Made by a program: the position numbers and the translations under genes
Assembly (NCBI GenBank): GCA_017439085.1
Contig: JAFRTU010000003.1
Location: 1-64,000, forward strand
Source of the DNA: Clostridia bacterium
Lineage (GTDB): Bacteria; Bacillota; Clostridia; Christensenellales; Christensenellaceae
Length of the DNA stretch: 64,000 nucleotides
Direction of reading: 5' to 3'
Shown here: piece after piece, positions 15,558-23,839 of the stretch
Layout: the number at the start of each line of letters is the position of its first letter
Position numbering within the stretch: position 1 is the first letter of the stretch
Notes under the pieces: model-generated
What the model saw: only the letters and a program-made list of their open reading frames with translations
Database searches by the model: none
What the model was told of the DNA's origin: nothing

Positions 15558-16943
15558 ATGAACGCTGAATATGATGAGAGAATATCTTTGGAAGGACTCT
15601 TCTCCAGGATACTGGTGAGATGGAAGCTGATAATACTGTTTGCCATTATCTTCGGACTTGTCGGAATGGGCCTTTATTATCTGTCCTACAGGAAGGCTCA
15701 GAAAGAGTATAAGCCTGAGACCGGAGGGAATACGGGAACAGTCGATGTCATAGATGGCTTTGAAAACTATGACGAGTTGTTGGACAATATAGATCTGGAA
15801 ATTGAATCCAAACTTGCATATCTGAAGGACAGTGTTCTTGCAAAAGTTAACTCCTCAGACGCATATGTGGCAAGAGTCAATTACTATATTACAGTGGAAG
15901 AAGAGAATATAGATATATCAGCTGAGATACCTGCAGAGTATTTTGAGGTTATCCAGAACAAGGTCAAGAACATAATCTCTTCAATAAGGACAGCGATCAC
16001 CACAAGCATAGATATGAAGATCATCTCAGAAGAGATGGGAATCAAGGAAGGGCACATTTATGAGCTTATAGGAACTTCCACCAATGATTATAATGTACTC
16101 AACATTTCCGCCAGATATATGGATAAAGAAGGGGCAGAAAAGATACTGCAGTACATAATTGACAATATGGGAGTTCAGCTTGATGAATTAAAGAAGGCCT
16201 ATGGTGACTTTGACCTGAAAATGGTATCTAAAGACGTCAGGACCGAGCTGAGAAACAATATGTGGTGGAACGAGAAGGCTGATGAGATCAACAAGCTCAT
16301 GATTACCAGGACGAATCTTCTGAAGAACAAGACTAATTTAGAAGCTGAAGCAGAAACGGCACCAGCCAAGCCCAAACTATCAAAGAAAAAGATGCTCTTG
16401 CAGGGTATCGTTTACGGAGCTGCCGGGGCAATCTTATGTGCAGTAGTTTTGGCTGCATACCTGCTTCTTTCAGGAAAGTTACTGGCACCTTCGGAGGTTA
16501 ATGGTGAACTAGGCCTTAAGGAGCTTGCATATTTTCCGCAGACACATTTGGGAAAGAGAAAGATAAAGGGACTGACATACCGTTTTGCAAATGCGGGCAG
16601 AGGCCTTTCTAAGGATATGAGCTATGATGATTATTATCTTATAGCCCTGTCTGAACTCGGAGGGAATGACGGGAATTCCAAGAAGATAGGTCTTATTGGA
16701 GATGTTTCGAGAGACGTTCTTGAGGATCTTGGAAAGGCTTTGGAAGAAAAGGATGAGAAAGGGAACGAATTCATAGCTCTTCCAGCTCTTTCGGAAAATG
16801 TTTCCAGCAGGAAGGCGCTGAATGAGTGTGACAGCGTGATCCTCGTGAATATGATCGAGAAGTCCAGAGTAAAGAAGATCAGAAAACTCATGGAGATAGT
16901 AGACGGAAGAGAGATAGAAGTGAAAGGAAGCATAACGCTCTGA
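15558..16943 (+). CDS. Wzz/CapA-like chain-length protein with degenerate kinase-like C-domain
   Basis: The 461-residue protein has a first membrane helix near residues 24-46, an extracytoplasmic, partly coiled middle, and a second helix near 283-305 (QGIVYGAAGAILCAVVLAA). The cytoplasmic tail (about 315-461) contains KKIGLIGDVSRDVLEDLGKA and CDSVILVNMIEKSRVKKI. This resembles the P-loop fold of CapB/CpsD kinases, but no Walker A (GxxxxGKS/T) and no tyrosine cluster is present. It therefore looks like a co-polymerase joined to a dead kinase domain. It is the last gene of operon 1; AGGAG precedes the start. Confidence 0.75.
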   Translation: MNAEYDERISLEGLFSRILVRWKLIILFAIIFGLVGMGLYYLSYRKAQKEYKPETGGNTGTVDVIDGFENYDELLDNIDLEIESKLAYLKDSVLAKVNSSDAYVARVNYYITVEEENIDISAEIPAEYFEVIQNKVKNIISSIRTAITTSIDMKIISEEMGIKEGHIYELIGTSTNDYNVLNISARYMDKEGAEKILQYIIDNMGVQLDELKKAYGDFDLKMVSKDVRTELRNNMWWNEKADEINKLMITRTNLLKNKTNLEAEAETAPAKPKLSKKKMLLQGIVYGAAGAILCAVVLAAYLLLSGKLLAPSEVNGELGLKELAYFPQTHLGKRKIKGLTYRFANAGRGLSKDMSYDDYYLIALSELGGNDGNSKKIGLIGDVSRDVLEDLGKALEEKDEKGNEFIALPALSENVSSRKALNECDSVILVNMIEKSRVKKIRKLMEIVDGREIEVKGSITL

Positions 16944-16953
16944 AGGGGGCATG

Positions 16954-16990
16954 AAAAAAGAAGCAGTGAATGACCGCTGCTTCTTTTTTT
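16954..16990. terminator. bidirectional terminator between convergent genes
   Basis: AAAAAAGAAGCAG and CTGCTTCTTTTTT form a stem flanked by A and T runs, so it can work in both directions. It ends polysaccharide operon 1 and the convergent DUF3048 gene. Confidence 0.9.
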
Positions 16991-17002
16991 TATGGGAGAA
17001 TA

Positions 17003-18127
17003 TCATTCAAATGTGACTTTGTACCATGTCGGCTGTATAGCGACCCATGTAGTACCGACGGCAAGCACGATCTCCTGCCCTTTGTCGTCATAGTATTTGG
17101 TTACGTCATTTTCGGTCTTTCTTTCCCATTTTCCGGTAATATACTTTCCGTTGATGAAATACTCTGCCTTACCGGATCCCATCATGTTTATAACTCGTCT
17201 GAAGTATTTTCCAGTATGTGTGGTATCCATGGGCACATATTGGATAATGATGTTGTTCGTCACTACAGGTTCCGGTGCTTTTTTTCCATTATCATTCATC
17301 TCTATGGATTTGAACAATTCGCCATTCTCATATCTTGTATATAATCCAGTTTTTGAATCGAAAAGGAATTCAACATTATGTTTTTTCTGGCTGGCAAAAG
17401 GAATGTGGATCGATTTTGCATCTATATCTGACGTGGAAGGAGTATCAGAGTGTTTCCAGAAATATGTCCTTTTGGATTTAAAATCAGGATACTGTTCTTT
17501 GACGAATGTCAGGTCGGAGTAAACATTATGAGGAGCTTTTCTGGAATGATCCCTCCAATAGAAAGGATTGTACTTTCCCTTGAGTCCGTCTATCCTTACT
17601 CTGATCCAGTTATACTTTGAATTGTATACTGATATGGATTCATCTTCTCTTGCTCCGCCAAAATGTTCGTAGATACAGTCCCATTCCTTCTGTGTATATA
17701 GGAAATAGTATCTGGCTGACCTTACCGGACCGACTTCCTTAGGCCTGTTATCGTTGAATATGCATAAAAACCTGGTGATGGTGGATTCTACGGGAAACTC
17801 ATAAATGATATCTGCCTTGTTAAGCCCTGTCTGCGGTCTGGCTCCAGATGCATTCTCTATGGTGACCATGATCGGATAGAATTCCTGTTCTTTCTCATAG
17901 CCTATTCCAGTAGTGGGTGAGACGGATGTATAAATAGGTTCTACAGGCTCAGAAGATGGAAGCGCTGAAGATTCTATGGGTTCCGAAGAGGGCAAAACGA
18001 CTTCAGAACTGCTTTTGACGGATGGCTCGGGGATAGCTGATGACTCTTTAGATGTTTTGGAGCATCCAATAGAAAGGATCATAATGACCGAAATAAAAAG
18101 TGAAAGGAAGGCTGTTCTTTTCTTCAT
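17003..18127 (-). CDS. DUF3048 domain lipoprotein (YerB-like)
   Basis: The 374-residue secreted protein has a lipoprotein signal: KKRTAFLSLFISVIMILSIG then Cys (lipobox LSIGC). A Ser/Pro/Glu-rich linker follows, then the DUF3048 fold (PVMVTIENASGARPQTGL-type block written here as PIMVTIENASGARPQTGLNK, then ADIIYEFPVE, EVGPVRSARYY and the C-terminal half). DUF3048 proteins are common in Firmicutes envelopes; their activity is not established. AGGAGG stands seven bases from ATG 18127 but only one base from ATG 18133, so the inner start is used. Confidence 0.88.
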   Translation of the reverse strand: MKKRTAFLSLFISVIMILSIGCSKTSKESSAIPEPSVKSSSEVVLPSSEPIESSALPSSEPVEPIYTSVSPTTGIGYEKEQEFYPIMVTIENASGARPQTGLNKADIIYEFPVESTITRFLCIFNDNRPKEVGPVRSARYYFLYTQKEWDCIYEHFGGAREDESISVYNSKYNWIRVRIDGLKGKYNPFYWRDHSRKAPHNVYSDLTFVKEQYPDFKSKRTYFWKHSDTPSTSDIDAKSIHIPFASQKKHNVEFLFDSKTGLYTRYENGELFKSIEMNDNGKKAPEPVVTNNIIIQYVPMDTTHTGKYFRRVINMMGSGKAEYFINGKYITGKWERKTENDVTKYYDDKGQEIVLAVGTTWVAIQPTWYKVTFE

Positions 18128-18326
18128 AATCATACCTCCTGATTACATAATCTCATTTTAGAGTAACTTCATCATGGAGTCAATTTAATGTATTTAAAGG
18201 GTAAACGTTCAGTATATTGCGATAAAGGTGTTTTAAAGAATTATAAACTTAGTGTCGTTCTGTTTGCGGGCAGTGTAAAATGTGATAAACTCTTATAGTT
18301 GAATATAGCGCAAGAAGGACATTTTT

Positions 18327-19496
18327 ATGGCAAACAAAGAACTCAAGGCAGTTGCGAAGCAGAAGAAAGCCACCCAGAGAAAGAGACAGCAGAGATGGAC
18401 AAAGTTCAAGAATCTGCTTTGGATCGTGATCCCATGTCTCATAGTTATCGGTATTATCGGTGCGATCTATTATGGAGAGGTATCCAATAAGATAGATCAC
18501 AGTGCAGGACTGACAAAAGACGGAAAGATAGAAGGGGTCAATGTTCAGGATTACATTAAGCTGGCAGATTACAGCGGACTCAAGGCAAAGAAGAGTGAAC
18601 TAGTGAACGATACGCTTATAGATGAGAAGATCCAGGAAACTCTGAATGAGAACAAGGTCATCAATGCAAAGAGTACTGCTGAGATAAAAGACGGAGATAA
18701 AGTATCCATCAACTACAAGGGGACTCTTGACGGGGAAGCTTTCGAAGGAGGTTCTGCAGACAACTATGATCTGGAGATCGGAAGCGGGACTTTTGTAGGA
18801 AATTTCGAAGAGCAGCTCATAGGCCACAAGGCAGGAGAGACCTTCAAGATTGAGGTCAAATTCCCGGACAATTACAAGAACAATCCTGATCTTGCCGGAA
18901 AAGATACTGTTTTCGAAGTTACCATAAACGGAATATATGAGGCTCCCGAACTTACGGATGAATATGTAGCCGCAAATTTCTCTGATCATGCTACCACCGT
19001 GGAAGAATACAGGAAATATGTCGGAGATACTTTATATGAAGATAATCTGATGAAATATGCTGAAGATTATATGACTGACAACTCCACTTTTGCCGATCTT
19101 CCGAAGAACTATGTGAAGAAGCTCAGGCATCTCTATGATCTCTCGGTGAAGAAGGAATATGAGTATTATGATACCTACTATTACCAGTATACAGGGACCC
19201 ATATGTGGAAAGACATGTATGATTATACAGGAATGACCAAGGAGGAATACAACAAGTCCGCTCAGACAGCTACTGATGACACCGCAAAATTCTATATAAT
19301 GGCACAGGCTATCTTTGAAAAGGAAGGCCTTTCCATAACAGAGGCTGATGTTGAAGAACTTATCCTTTCTTCCGGTTATACCAAGTCTACTATAGAGACC
19401 GCCTATAAAGATTACGGTAAGGGATATTGGTACCAGAATACTCTTGCAGAGAAAGCCATAAGGAACCTTATGGAAAAGGTTGAAGTCACCGATTGA
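18327..19496 (+). CDS. membrane-anchored FKBP-type prolyl isomerase, trigger-factor-like
   Basis: The 389-residue protein has a basic N-terminus, one membrane anchor (LLWIVIPCLIVIGIIGAIYY, residues about 31-50), an FKBP domain (about 105-200: DGDKVSINYKGTLDGEAFEG, ELIGHKAGE-type block, VTINGI) and a helical C-terminal arm like that of trigger factor. It would fold proteins on the outside of the membrane. Trigger factor itself lacks an anchor, so this is a relative, not tig. It is a single-gene unit ending in the terminator at 19517. Confidence 0.85.
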   Translation: MANKELKAVAKQKKATQRKRQQRWTKFKNLLWIVIPCLIVIGIIGAIYYGEVSNKIDHSAGLTKDGKIEGVNVQDYIKLADYSGLKAKKSELVNDTLIDEKIQETLNENKVINAKSTAEIKDGDKVSINYKGTLDGEAFEGGSADNYDLEIGSGTFVGNFEEQLIGHKAGETFKIEVKFPDNYKNNPDLAGKDTVFEVTINGIYEAPELTDEYVAANFSDHATTVEEYRKYVGDTLYEDNLMKYAEDYMTDNSTFADLPKNYVKKLRHLYDLSVKKEYEYYDTYYYQYTGTHMWKDMYDYTGMTKEEYNKSAQTATDDTAKFYIMAQAIFEKEGLSITEADVEELILSSGYTKSTIETAYKDYGKGYWYQNTLAEKAIRNLMEKVEVTD

Positions 19497-19516
19497 TTAC
19501 CAGTTATGTCATACAG

Positions 19517-19543
19517 AAGGGCGTGCATTGCACGCCCTTTTTT
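19517..19543 (+). terminator. intrinsic terminator
   Basis: AAGGGCGTGC / GCACGCCCTT with a two-base loop is followed by a T-run. It ends the FKBP-like gene. Confidence 0.9.
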
Positions 19544-19574
19544 GATTATGAAAAGTTAAATCCCGAGAATTAAT

Positions 19575-19583
19575 TGGTATAAT
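19575..19583 (+). promoter_or_regulatory. extended -10 promoter of the MATE gene
   Basis: TGGTATAAT is a perfect TATAAT with the TGn extension, about 30 bases before the start codon. No good -35 is present at 16-18 bp spacing. Confidence 0.55.
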
Positions 19584-19614
19584 TATATAAAGAGATGAAA
19601 TTAAAGAGGGAATT

Positions 19615-20976
19615 ATGAAATTAATCGGAACAAAAGATTTTTACAGATCACTTTTTAAAATAGCAATCCCGATAATGGTCCAGAATGCCATTACCAACAT
19701 GGTAGGCCTGGTGAACAATATTACCGTCGGTTCCCTCGGAACTGAACAGCTTGCAGGTGTTGCTATCGCAAATCAGCTTATCGGTATTTTCTATCTTTTC
19801 ATATTCGGGGCAGTTTCAGCTGCAGGAATATTCGGAGTCCAATTTGAAGGAAAACAGGATTATGAGGGCGTCAGGCATATATTCAGACTTAAACTGTATC
19901 TGGTGCTGGGATTCTCTGTCTTGTCCATTTTTCTATTTGTTTTCTTCGGCAGACCTCTCATAGGTAGTTTTCTTCATGATTCCAGTGATGGTACCGACCT
20001 TACACTGACACTTAATGAGGGATATAAATATCTGCTTATAATGCTGATAGGTTTTATCCCATATGGAGTAAGCTCTTCGTATAGTAGCGGACTCAGAGAG
20101 GCGGGTGTGACTGCTGCTCCTATGAGAGCAAGTTCTATTGCTCTTGTTCTGAGCGTAGGCCTCAACTTTCTCCTGATCCCGATAATGGGAGTTGCAGGTG
20201 CCGCTACGGCTACAGTCGTATCCAGGTTTGCTGAATGCGCCATTAATATATTCTGGTCGCATAAACATCCGGAGAGGATCCCCTTCATCATAGGAGTGTA
20301 TAAGTCGCTCTCAGTCCCGGGAGACCTTGTGAAGAAGGTGCTCATAAAGGGAGCGCCTCTCATATTCAACGAGACAGTATGGCAGATAGGCCTCACCGTT
20401 ATCTCCCAGAGCTATTCATATCACGGAGTAAATGCGGTGGCGGCAGTGAACATGGCAACGACGATAGTGAACGTCGTGAACGTGCTGTTCATGTCCATGG
20501 GAGTCACGATAGGCATAATAATGGGGAATATGCTCGGAGCAGGGAAACTGGAAGAGGCAAAGGATACGAACGTCAAGCTCATAGCTACGTCCGTGTTCAT
20601 CTCCCTTGGAGTCGGAGCTGTGCTCCTGCTTTTGGGACCGCTGTTCCCGAAGTTGTATTCGAATACTGCGGAGGAGGTCAAGGAACTCGCAAAGTGGCTC
20701 ATCTGGTGCGAGGCTCTCGGCGCTCCGTTCAGGGCATTCGGAAATGCATGCTATTACACGATAAGATCGGGAGGAAAGACGCTGCTTACGGCACTGTACG
20801 ACTGCGGGTTCGTATGGTATGCAAGCGTACCGACGGCCTACTTCCTGACTCATTTTACGGATCTCGGGATAATCCCGATATATTTTGCGGTCAAGATGGT
20901 CGAAGGCATCAAATGCATCGTCGGTTTCATCATGGTCAAGAGAGGAAAGTGGGTAACCAACATAGTCAACAAGTAA
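19615..20976 (+). CDS. MATE family efflux transporter
   Basis: The 453-residue protein has 12 membrane helices in two related halves. The N-terminal SLFKIAIPIMVQNAITNMVG then LVNNITVGSLGTEQLAGVAI is diagnostic for MATE transporters, which export drugs or metabolites against Na+ or H+. The second-half counterpart begins about residue 235 (GAPLIFNETVWQIG). AGAGGG precedes ATG 19615. The substrate is unknown. Confidence 0.88.
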   Translation: MKLIGTKDFYRSLFKIAIPIMVQNAITNMVGLVNNITVGSLGTEQLAGVAIANQLIGIFYLFIFGAVSAAGIFGVQFEGKQDYEGVRHIFRLKLYLVLGFSVLSIFLFVFFGRPLIGSFLHDSSDGTDLTLTLNEGYKYLLIMLIGFIPYGVSSSYSSGLREAGVTAAPMRASSIALVLSVGLNFLLIPIMGVAGAATATVVSRFAECAINIFWSHKHPERIPFIIGVYKSLSVPGDLVKKVLIKGAPLIFNETVWQIGLTVISQSYSYHGVNAVAAVNMATTIVNVVNVLFMSMGVTIGIIMGNMLGAGKLEEAKDTNVKLIATSVFISLGVGAVLLLLGPLFPKLYSNTAEEVKELAKWLIWCEALGAPFRAFGNACYYTIRSGGKTLLTALYDCGFVWYASVPTAYFLTHFTDLGIIPIYFAVKMVEGIKCIVGFIMVKRGKWVTNIVNK

Positions 20977-20990
20977 TGCTTCTGCCGATA

Positions 20991-21016
20991 AGGAGGCTGT
21001 TGATCCGGCCTCTTTT
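20991..21016 (+). terminator. probable terminator after the MATE gene
   Basis: AGGAGGC pairs with GCCTCTT across a ten-base loop and is followed by TTTT. The stem is short and includes a G-U pair. Confidence 0.5.
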
Positions 21017-21053
21017 ACATATCACCATATGGATGCTTTATTAATGTATTAAA

Positions 21054-21062
21054 TGATATAAT
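21054..21062 (+). promoter_or_regulatory. extended -10 promoter of the recombinase gene
   Basis: TGATATAAT gives a perfect extended -10 some 36 bases before ATG 21098. The recombinase thus has its own promoter, separate from the invertible one downstream. Confidence 0.55.
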
Positions 21063-21097
21063 ACGTAAATAAGAATCTATATGAAAGGAGAAAGACT

Positions 21098-21946
21098 ATG
21101 TTGGAATTGTCGGAGAACCGTCTTGAACTGTTCCGTGCATACCTGTATGAACAGGAATATGCATGGAATACAGTGGACAAGTATGTTCGGGATATCTCCA
21201 AGCTCAGAGCTTTCTGCGGCGGTGAGATCGAAAGCAAGCAGACGCTGATCGCCTTCAAGAAACATCTTGAGGAAAGCGGATACAGACCGTCGAGCATCAA
21301 TTCGATCCTGGCGGCTGTCAACAGATTCCTTTCTTTCAGTCATAAAAGGGATTGGAAGCTTAGGTTTCTGAAGATACAGAAGGCCAATTTCCAGAGCAGA
21401 GAGAAAGAACTGAGCATCAGAGAGTACGAGCGTCTCATCAAGGCCGCTGAGGACAGGAACGAGATAAAACTGTCGCTCATCATCAGGACCATCTGTTCCA
21501 CAGGCATAAGGGTAAGTGAGCTGAAATCCATCACCGTACCGAGCCTTGAGGATGGATATGCAGAGATACGCTCAAAGGGAAAGATTCGCTATATCCTGAT
21601 CCCGAACCGTCTGGCGAGCGAGCTCAAAAGATTCTGCAGGGAAAACGGCATCAGTTCCGGCCCGGTATTCGTTTCGAAAAGCGGCAGGGCTTTGGACAGG
21701 AGCAATGTCTGGAAGATGATGAAAAGGCTCAAAATAGCTGCTTCGGTATCCGGAAGAAAGATCTACCCGCACAACCTGAGGCACCTGTTTGCCAGGACAT
21801 ATTACAGGAAATACAGGGATATAGTAAGATTGGCTGACATACTTGGACACAGCAGCATAGATACCACCAGGATCTATACGATAAAAAACGCTTCGGAACA
21901 GAAGCGCCAAATAGACAGTCTCATGCTTATGGGATTCACTACATAA
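21098..21946 (+). CDS. tyrosine recombinase (probable DNA invertase of the capsule switch)
   Basis: The 282-residue protein is a compact XerC/D-type tyrosine recombinase. An N-terminal SAM-like core-binding domain (about 1-90) precedes the catalytic domain with R138 (TGIRVSEL), H225-x-x-R228 (HNLRH), H251 (LGHSSI) and nucleophile Y260 (RIYT); all are present. AAAGGAG lies ahead of ATG 21098. The TAA stop (21944-21946) falls inside the left inverted repeat of the adjacent 300-bp segment. Because exchange would occur to the right of the stop, the gene stays whole in both orientations. Adjacency makes it the likely invertase of that segment. No other phage or integrative-element genes are nearby. 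Confidence 0.9.
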   Translation: MLELSENRLELFRAYLYEQEYAWNTVDKYVRDISKLRAFCGGEIESKQTLIAFKKHLEESGYRPSSINSILAAVNRFLSFSHKRDWKLRFLKIQKANFQSREKELSIREYERLIKAAEDRNEIKLSLIIRTICSTGIRVSELKSITVPSLEDGYAEIRSKGKIRYILIPNRLASELKRFCRENGISSGPVFVSKSGRALDRSNVWKMMKRLKIAASVSGRKIYPHNLRHLFARTYYRKYRDIVRLADILGHSSIDTTRIYTIKNASEQKRQIDSLMLMGFTT

Positions 21947-21960
21947 TAAGAATTATGTGG
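21934..21960. repeat. left inverted repeat of the invertible segment
   Basis: The 20-bp core ACATAATAAGAATTATGTGG (21941-21960) is repeated perfectly and inverted at 22252-22271. With seven more bases outward (ATTCACT against ATTGACA) the match continues with two mismatches. The core is itself a near palindrome, CATAAT-AAGA-ATTATG, the two-arm layout of a tyrosine-recombinase crossover site. Confidence 0.9.
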
Positions 21961-22041
21961 CGAAATAATGGATTATATGTGTAAATACCCGAACTATTTC
22001 ATGAAAGGAGGGCTTAGGGGAAGAATAACTGTGGATTAATG

Positions 22042-22050
22042 TGTTATAAT
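22042..22050 (+). promoter_or_regulatory. extended -10 promoter inside the invertible segment
   Basis: TGTTATAAT is a perfect TATAAT (22045-22050) with TG one base upstream. It matches the extended -10 style seen at 19575, 21054 and 51655. No clear -35 is present. Transcripts would start near 22057 and carry a leader of about 230 nt. A second TATAAT at 22162-22167 has no supporting elements. Confidence 0.65.
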
Positions 22051-22071
22051 TATTTAGCGATTACGGTTTTG

Positions 22072-22206
22072 TGATCGGTTCAAAGACCGTCAGGATCCAA
22101 AAAAGAGCATGCTAATATGCGGGAGAACATCACAGATTTCCGGAAAATCATTGCTTATATATATAATGAAAGAAATCTGCACGGATCCCCGCTGAACAGC
22201 GGTTTT
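22072..22206 (+). promoter_or_regulatory. structured leader with attenuator-like stem
   Basis: Three hairpins can be drawn in the leader: CGGT-TCAAAG-ACCG (22076-22089, extended by TGA/TCA); a long-range pair CAGATTTC (22133-22140) with GAAATCTG (22172-22179); and CCGCT-GAAC-AGCGG followed by TTTT (22189-22206), a small intrinsic terminator. The operon encodes a LoaP antiterminator, so an RNA element in this leader is the natural loading site. Which hairpin serves is not known. Confidence 0.5.
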
Positions 22207-22251
22207 ATCTGAAAAAAGAGATCAACTGATGTTGGAAACTTGAAAAACAGA

Positions 22252-22278
22252 CCACATAATTCTTATTATGTTGTCAAT
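22252..22278. repeat. right inverted repeat of the invertible segment
   Basis: CCACATAATTCTTATTATGT (22252-22271) is the exact reverse complement of the left core. Its two arms, GACCACATAAT and (reverse strand) GACAACATAAT, differ at one of 11 positions. It lies 18 bp upstream of the capA start, so inversion leaves the ribosome-binding site and gene untouched. Confidence 0.9.
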
Positions 22279-22289
22279 TAAGGTGGGGT

Positions 22290-23042
22290 ATGGAAGACAG
22301 CGCTATCAGAAGACAATACGAAAACGAGGTACAGGAGATAGACCTGATAGAACTGGCCGGTGTGATCTGGCACAGGATCTGGCTGGTCATTCTTGGGCTT
22401 GTCCTTGGAGCGGTCCTCTTCTATGAGGGGACAAAACTCTTAATAACGCCGCAGTATGAGGCGACTTCCACAATCTACATCTTTTCGAAAACCACCAGCA
22501 TCACCTCGCTTGCGGATCTTCAGCTCGGAAGCCAGCTGGCAGAGGACTTTGAGATCATAGCGACCACTAGGGACGTAGTGGAACGGGTGATAAAAGATCT
22601 GGAGCTTGATACGACATATGAAGAGATCGTAAAGCAGATAACGGTCACGAACCCTCAGAGCTCACATATGCTGAAGATCACCGTAAAGGACCCGGATCCG
22701 AAGACGGCGGCCGATATAAGCAACGCGCTTTCGGATGAATTAAGGGAGCAGATCGCTGACATCATGAACACGGACAAACCGTCCACGGTACAGAGGGCGG
22801 TTGTGCCGACAAAGCAGGCAAGCCCCAACGTACTCAAGAACACGGTCATAGGGGCGGCGCTCGGCGTGGTCATCGTGGCCGGGATCCTGATTGTAAGGCA
22901 TCTCATGGATGACACCATCAAGACGAGCGATGACGTGAGGAAGTACCTCAATGTAGATACCCTTGCCGAGGTGCCCTATGTCAAGAGTCAGGCAAGACCG
23001 GCAGAAAAGAAGAAACGCAGATCCAAGAGGAGAGACAGATGA
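22290..23042 (+). CDS. CapA/YveK-type capsule co-polymerase and kinase activator
   Basis: The 250-residue Wzz-domain protein has two membrane helices (about residues 30-50 and 188-208) around an extracytoplasmic loop (ATSTIYIFSKTTSITSLADL). After the second helix comes the short cytoplasmic tail that in Firmicutes activates the separate CapB kinase. The proline-bearing motif before helix 2 (VVPTKQASPN) is typical. It is the first gene right of the invertible promoter and overlaps the sortase by four bases. AAGGTGG lies just ahead of ATG 22290. Confidence 0.88.
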   Translation: MEDSAIRRQYENEVQEIDLIELAGVIWHRIWLVILGLVLGAVLFYEGTKLLITPQYEATSTIYIFSKTTSITSLADLQLGSQLAEDFEIIATTRDVVERVIKDLELDTTYEEIVKQITVTNPQSSHMLKITVKDPDPKTAADISNALSDELREQIADIMNTDKPSTVQRAVVPTKQASPNVLKNTVIGAALGVVIVAGILIVRHLMDDTIKTSDDVRKYLNVDTLAEVPYVKSQARPAEKKKRRSKRRDR

Positions 23043-23839
23043 GTCCCGTCAGGAGGATAGTGTTTCTGCTCGCTCTTATGGTGATGGCCATGGGAGCAGG
23101 ATACATCACATATTACTTCGCTTCCCAGGCTGAGAGAGGTGCCGTCTACTCCGAAATCAGGAGTCTGGTGATAGATGAAAGGCCTGATCAGGATATGGCG
23201 TCAACCGTTGATGAGCCCGGAAGCGAAGTGATCATATCGGAAGAAGAAAAGTATATCTCTCCCATAGATTTTGCAAGTCTGAGAAAGATCAATGACGAGA
23301 TATACGCATGGATAGAGATAGAAGGGACGGATATAAGCTATCCGCTGGTGCAGTCCCTGACGGACGATTCCTATTATCTGGATCATACTATAGAAGGAAA
23401 ACAGGGATATCCGGGCTCCATATATACTCTCATGGTGAATTCCAGGAGCTTTACCGACTTCAATACCGTGATATACGGACATAACATGAAGAACGGGACC
23501 ATGTTCGGGAGCCTGAAGAGATACCGGGATGAAAACTATCTTAAGGAGCACAGGACTTTGAGGATATACACGCCGTACGGAGAGAAGACATATACCGTTT
23601 TCGCGGCAGTGGTATTCGACAACAGACTGCTCACCGATGCCTTCAGTAACGGCGAGGAAAGCGGCAGGAATGCGTTCCTGAAGGAGATAAAAGCCGTGAG
23701 GGACCTGGACAGCATCGTGCTCGATGACATTCCCGTCACTTCGGACGACAGGATCATCACTCTCAGCACCTGTATAAGCGGAAAGCCCCGAAACAGATAC
23801 CTTGTGATAGCGGTATTGACGGATGAAAAAGGCAGATAG
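23039..23839 (+). CDS. class B sortase
   Basis: The 266-residue membrane-anchored transpeptidase links surface proteins to peptidoglycan. An N-terminal anchor (about residues 4-26) precedes the sortase barrel: WIEIEGTDISYPLVQ, YLDHTIEG, VIYGHNMKNGTMFGSL with catalytic H148, and ITLSTC with nucleophile C245, then KPRNRYLV with the arginine. The class B signature (the H148 region and the extra N-terminal helices) is clear. It sits between capA and the LCP gene, overlapping both, and about 1 kb before a protein ending in an SPKTG sorting signal, its probable substrate. Clostridioides difficile SrtB is known to use (S/N)PxTG motifs. Confidence 0.9.
   Translation: MSPVRRIVFLLALMVMAMGAGYITYYFASQAERGAVYSEIRSLVIDERPDQDMASTVDEPGSEVIISEEEKYISPIDFASLRKINDEIYAWIEIEGTDISYPLVQSLTDDSYYLDHTIEGKQGYPGSIYTLMVNSRSFTDFNTVIYGHNMKNGTMFGSLKRYRDENYLKEHRTLRIYTPYGEKTYTVFAAVVFDNRLLTDAFSNGEESGRNAFLKEIKAVRDLDSIVLDDIPVTSDDRIITLSTCISGKPRNRYLVIAVLTDEKGR

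Larger units (their letters stand above)
21934..22278. other. invertible promoter segment (capsule phase switch)
   Basis: About 290 bp lie between the two inverted repeats, with a tyrosine recombinase gene immediately left and the capsule operon immediately right. The segment has no gene. It holds an extended -10 promoter reading right (22042-22050), several hairpins and a short terminator-like stem (22189-22206). As sequenced, the promoter points at capA (state ON). Inversion would point it into the 3' end of the recombinase gene and disconnect the operon. The opposing 4-base spacers (AAGA at the left, TCTT at the right) make inversion, not deletion, the expected outcome. Confidence 0.85.

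Noticed and set aside
21098..21946. Recombinase as integrase of a prophage or conjugative element.
   Set aside because: No excisionase, phage or conjugation genes are nearby and no tRNA target adjoins it, whereas paired inverted repeats next to the gene fit an invertase.
22162..22167. A second perfect TATAAT inside the invertible segment.
   Set aside because: It lies in a TA-repeat stretch with no -35 and no TGn extension, so it was not called as a promoter.
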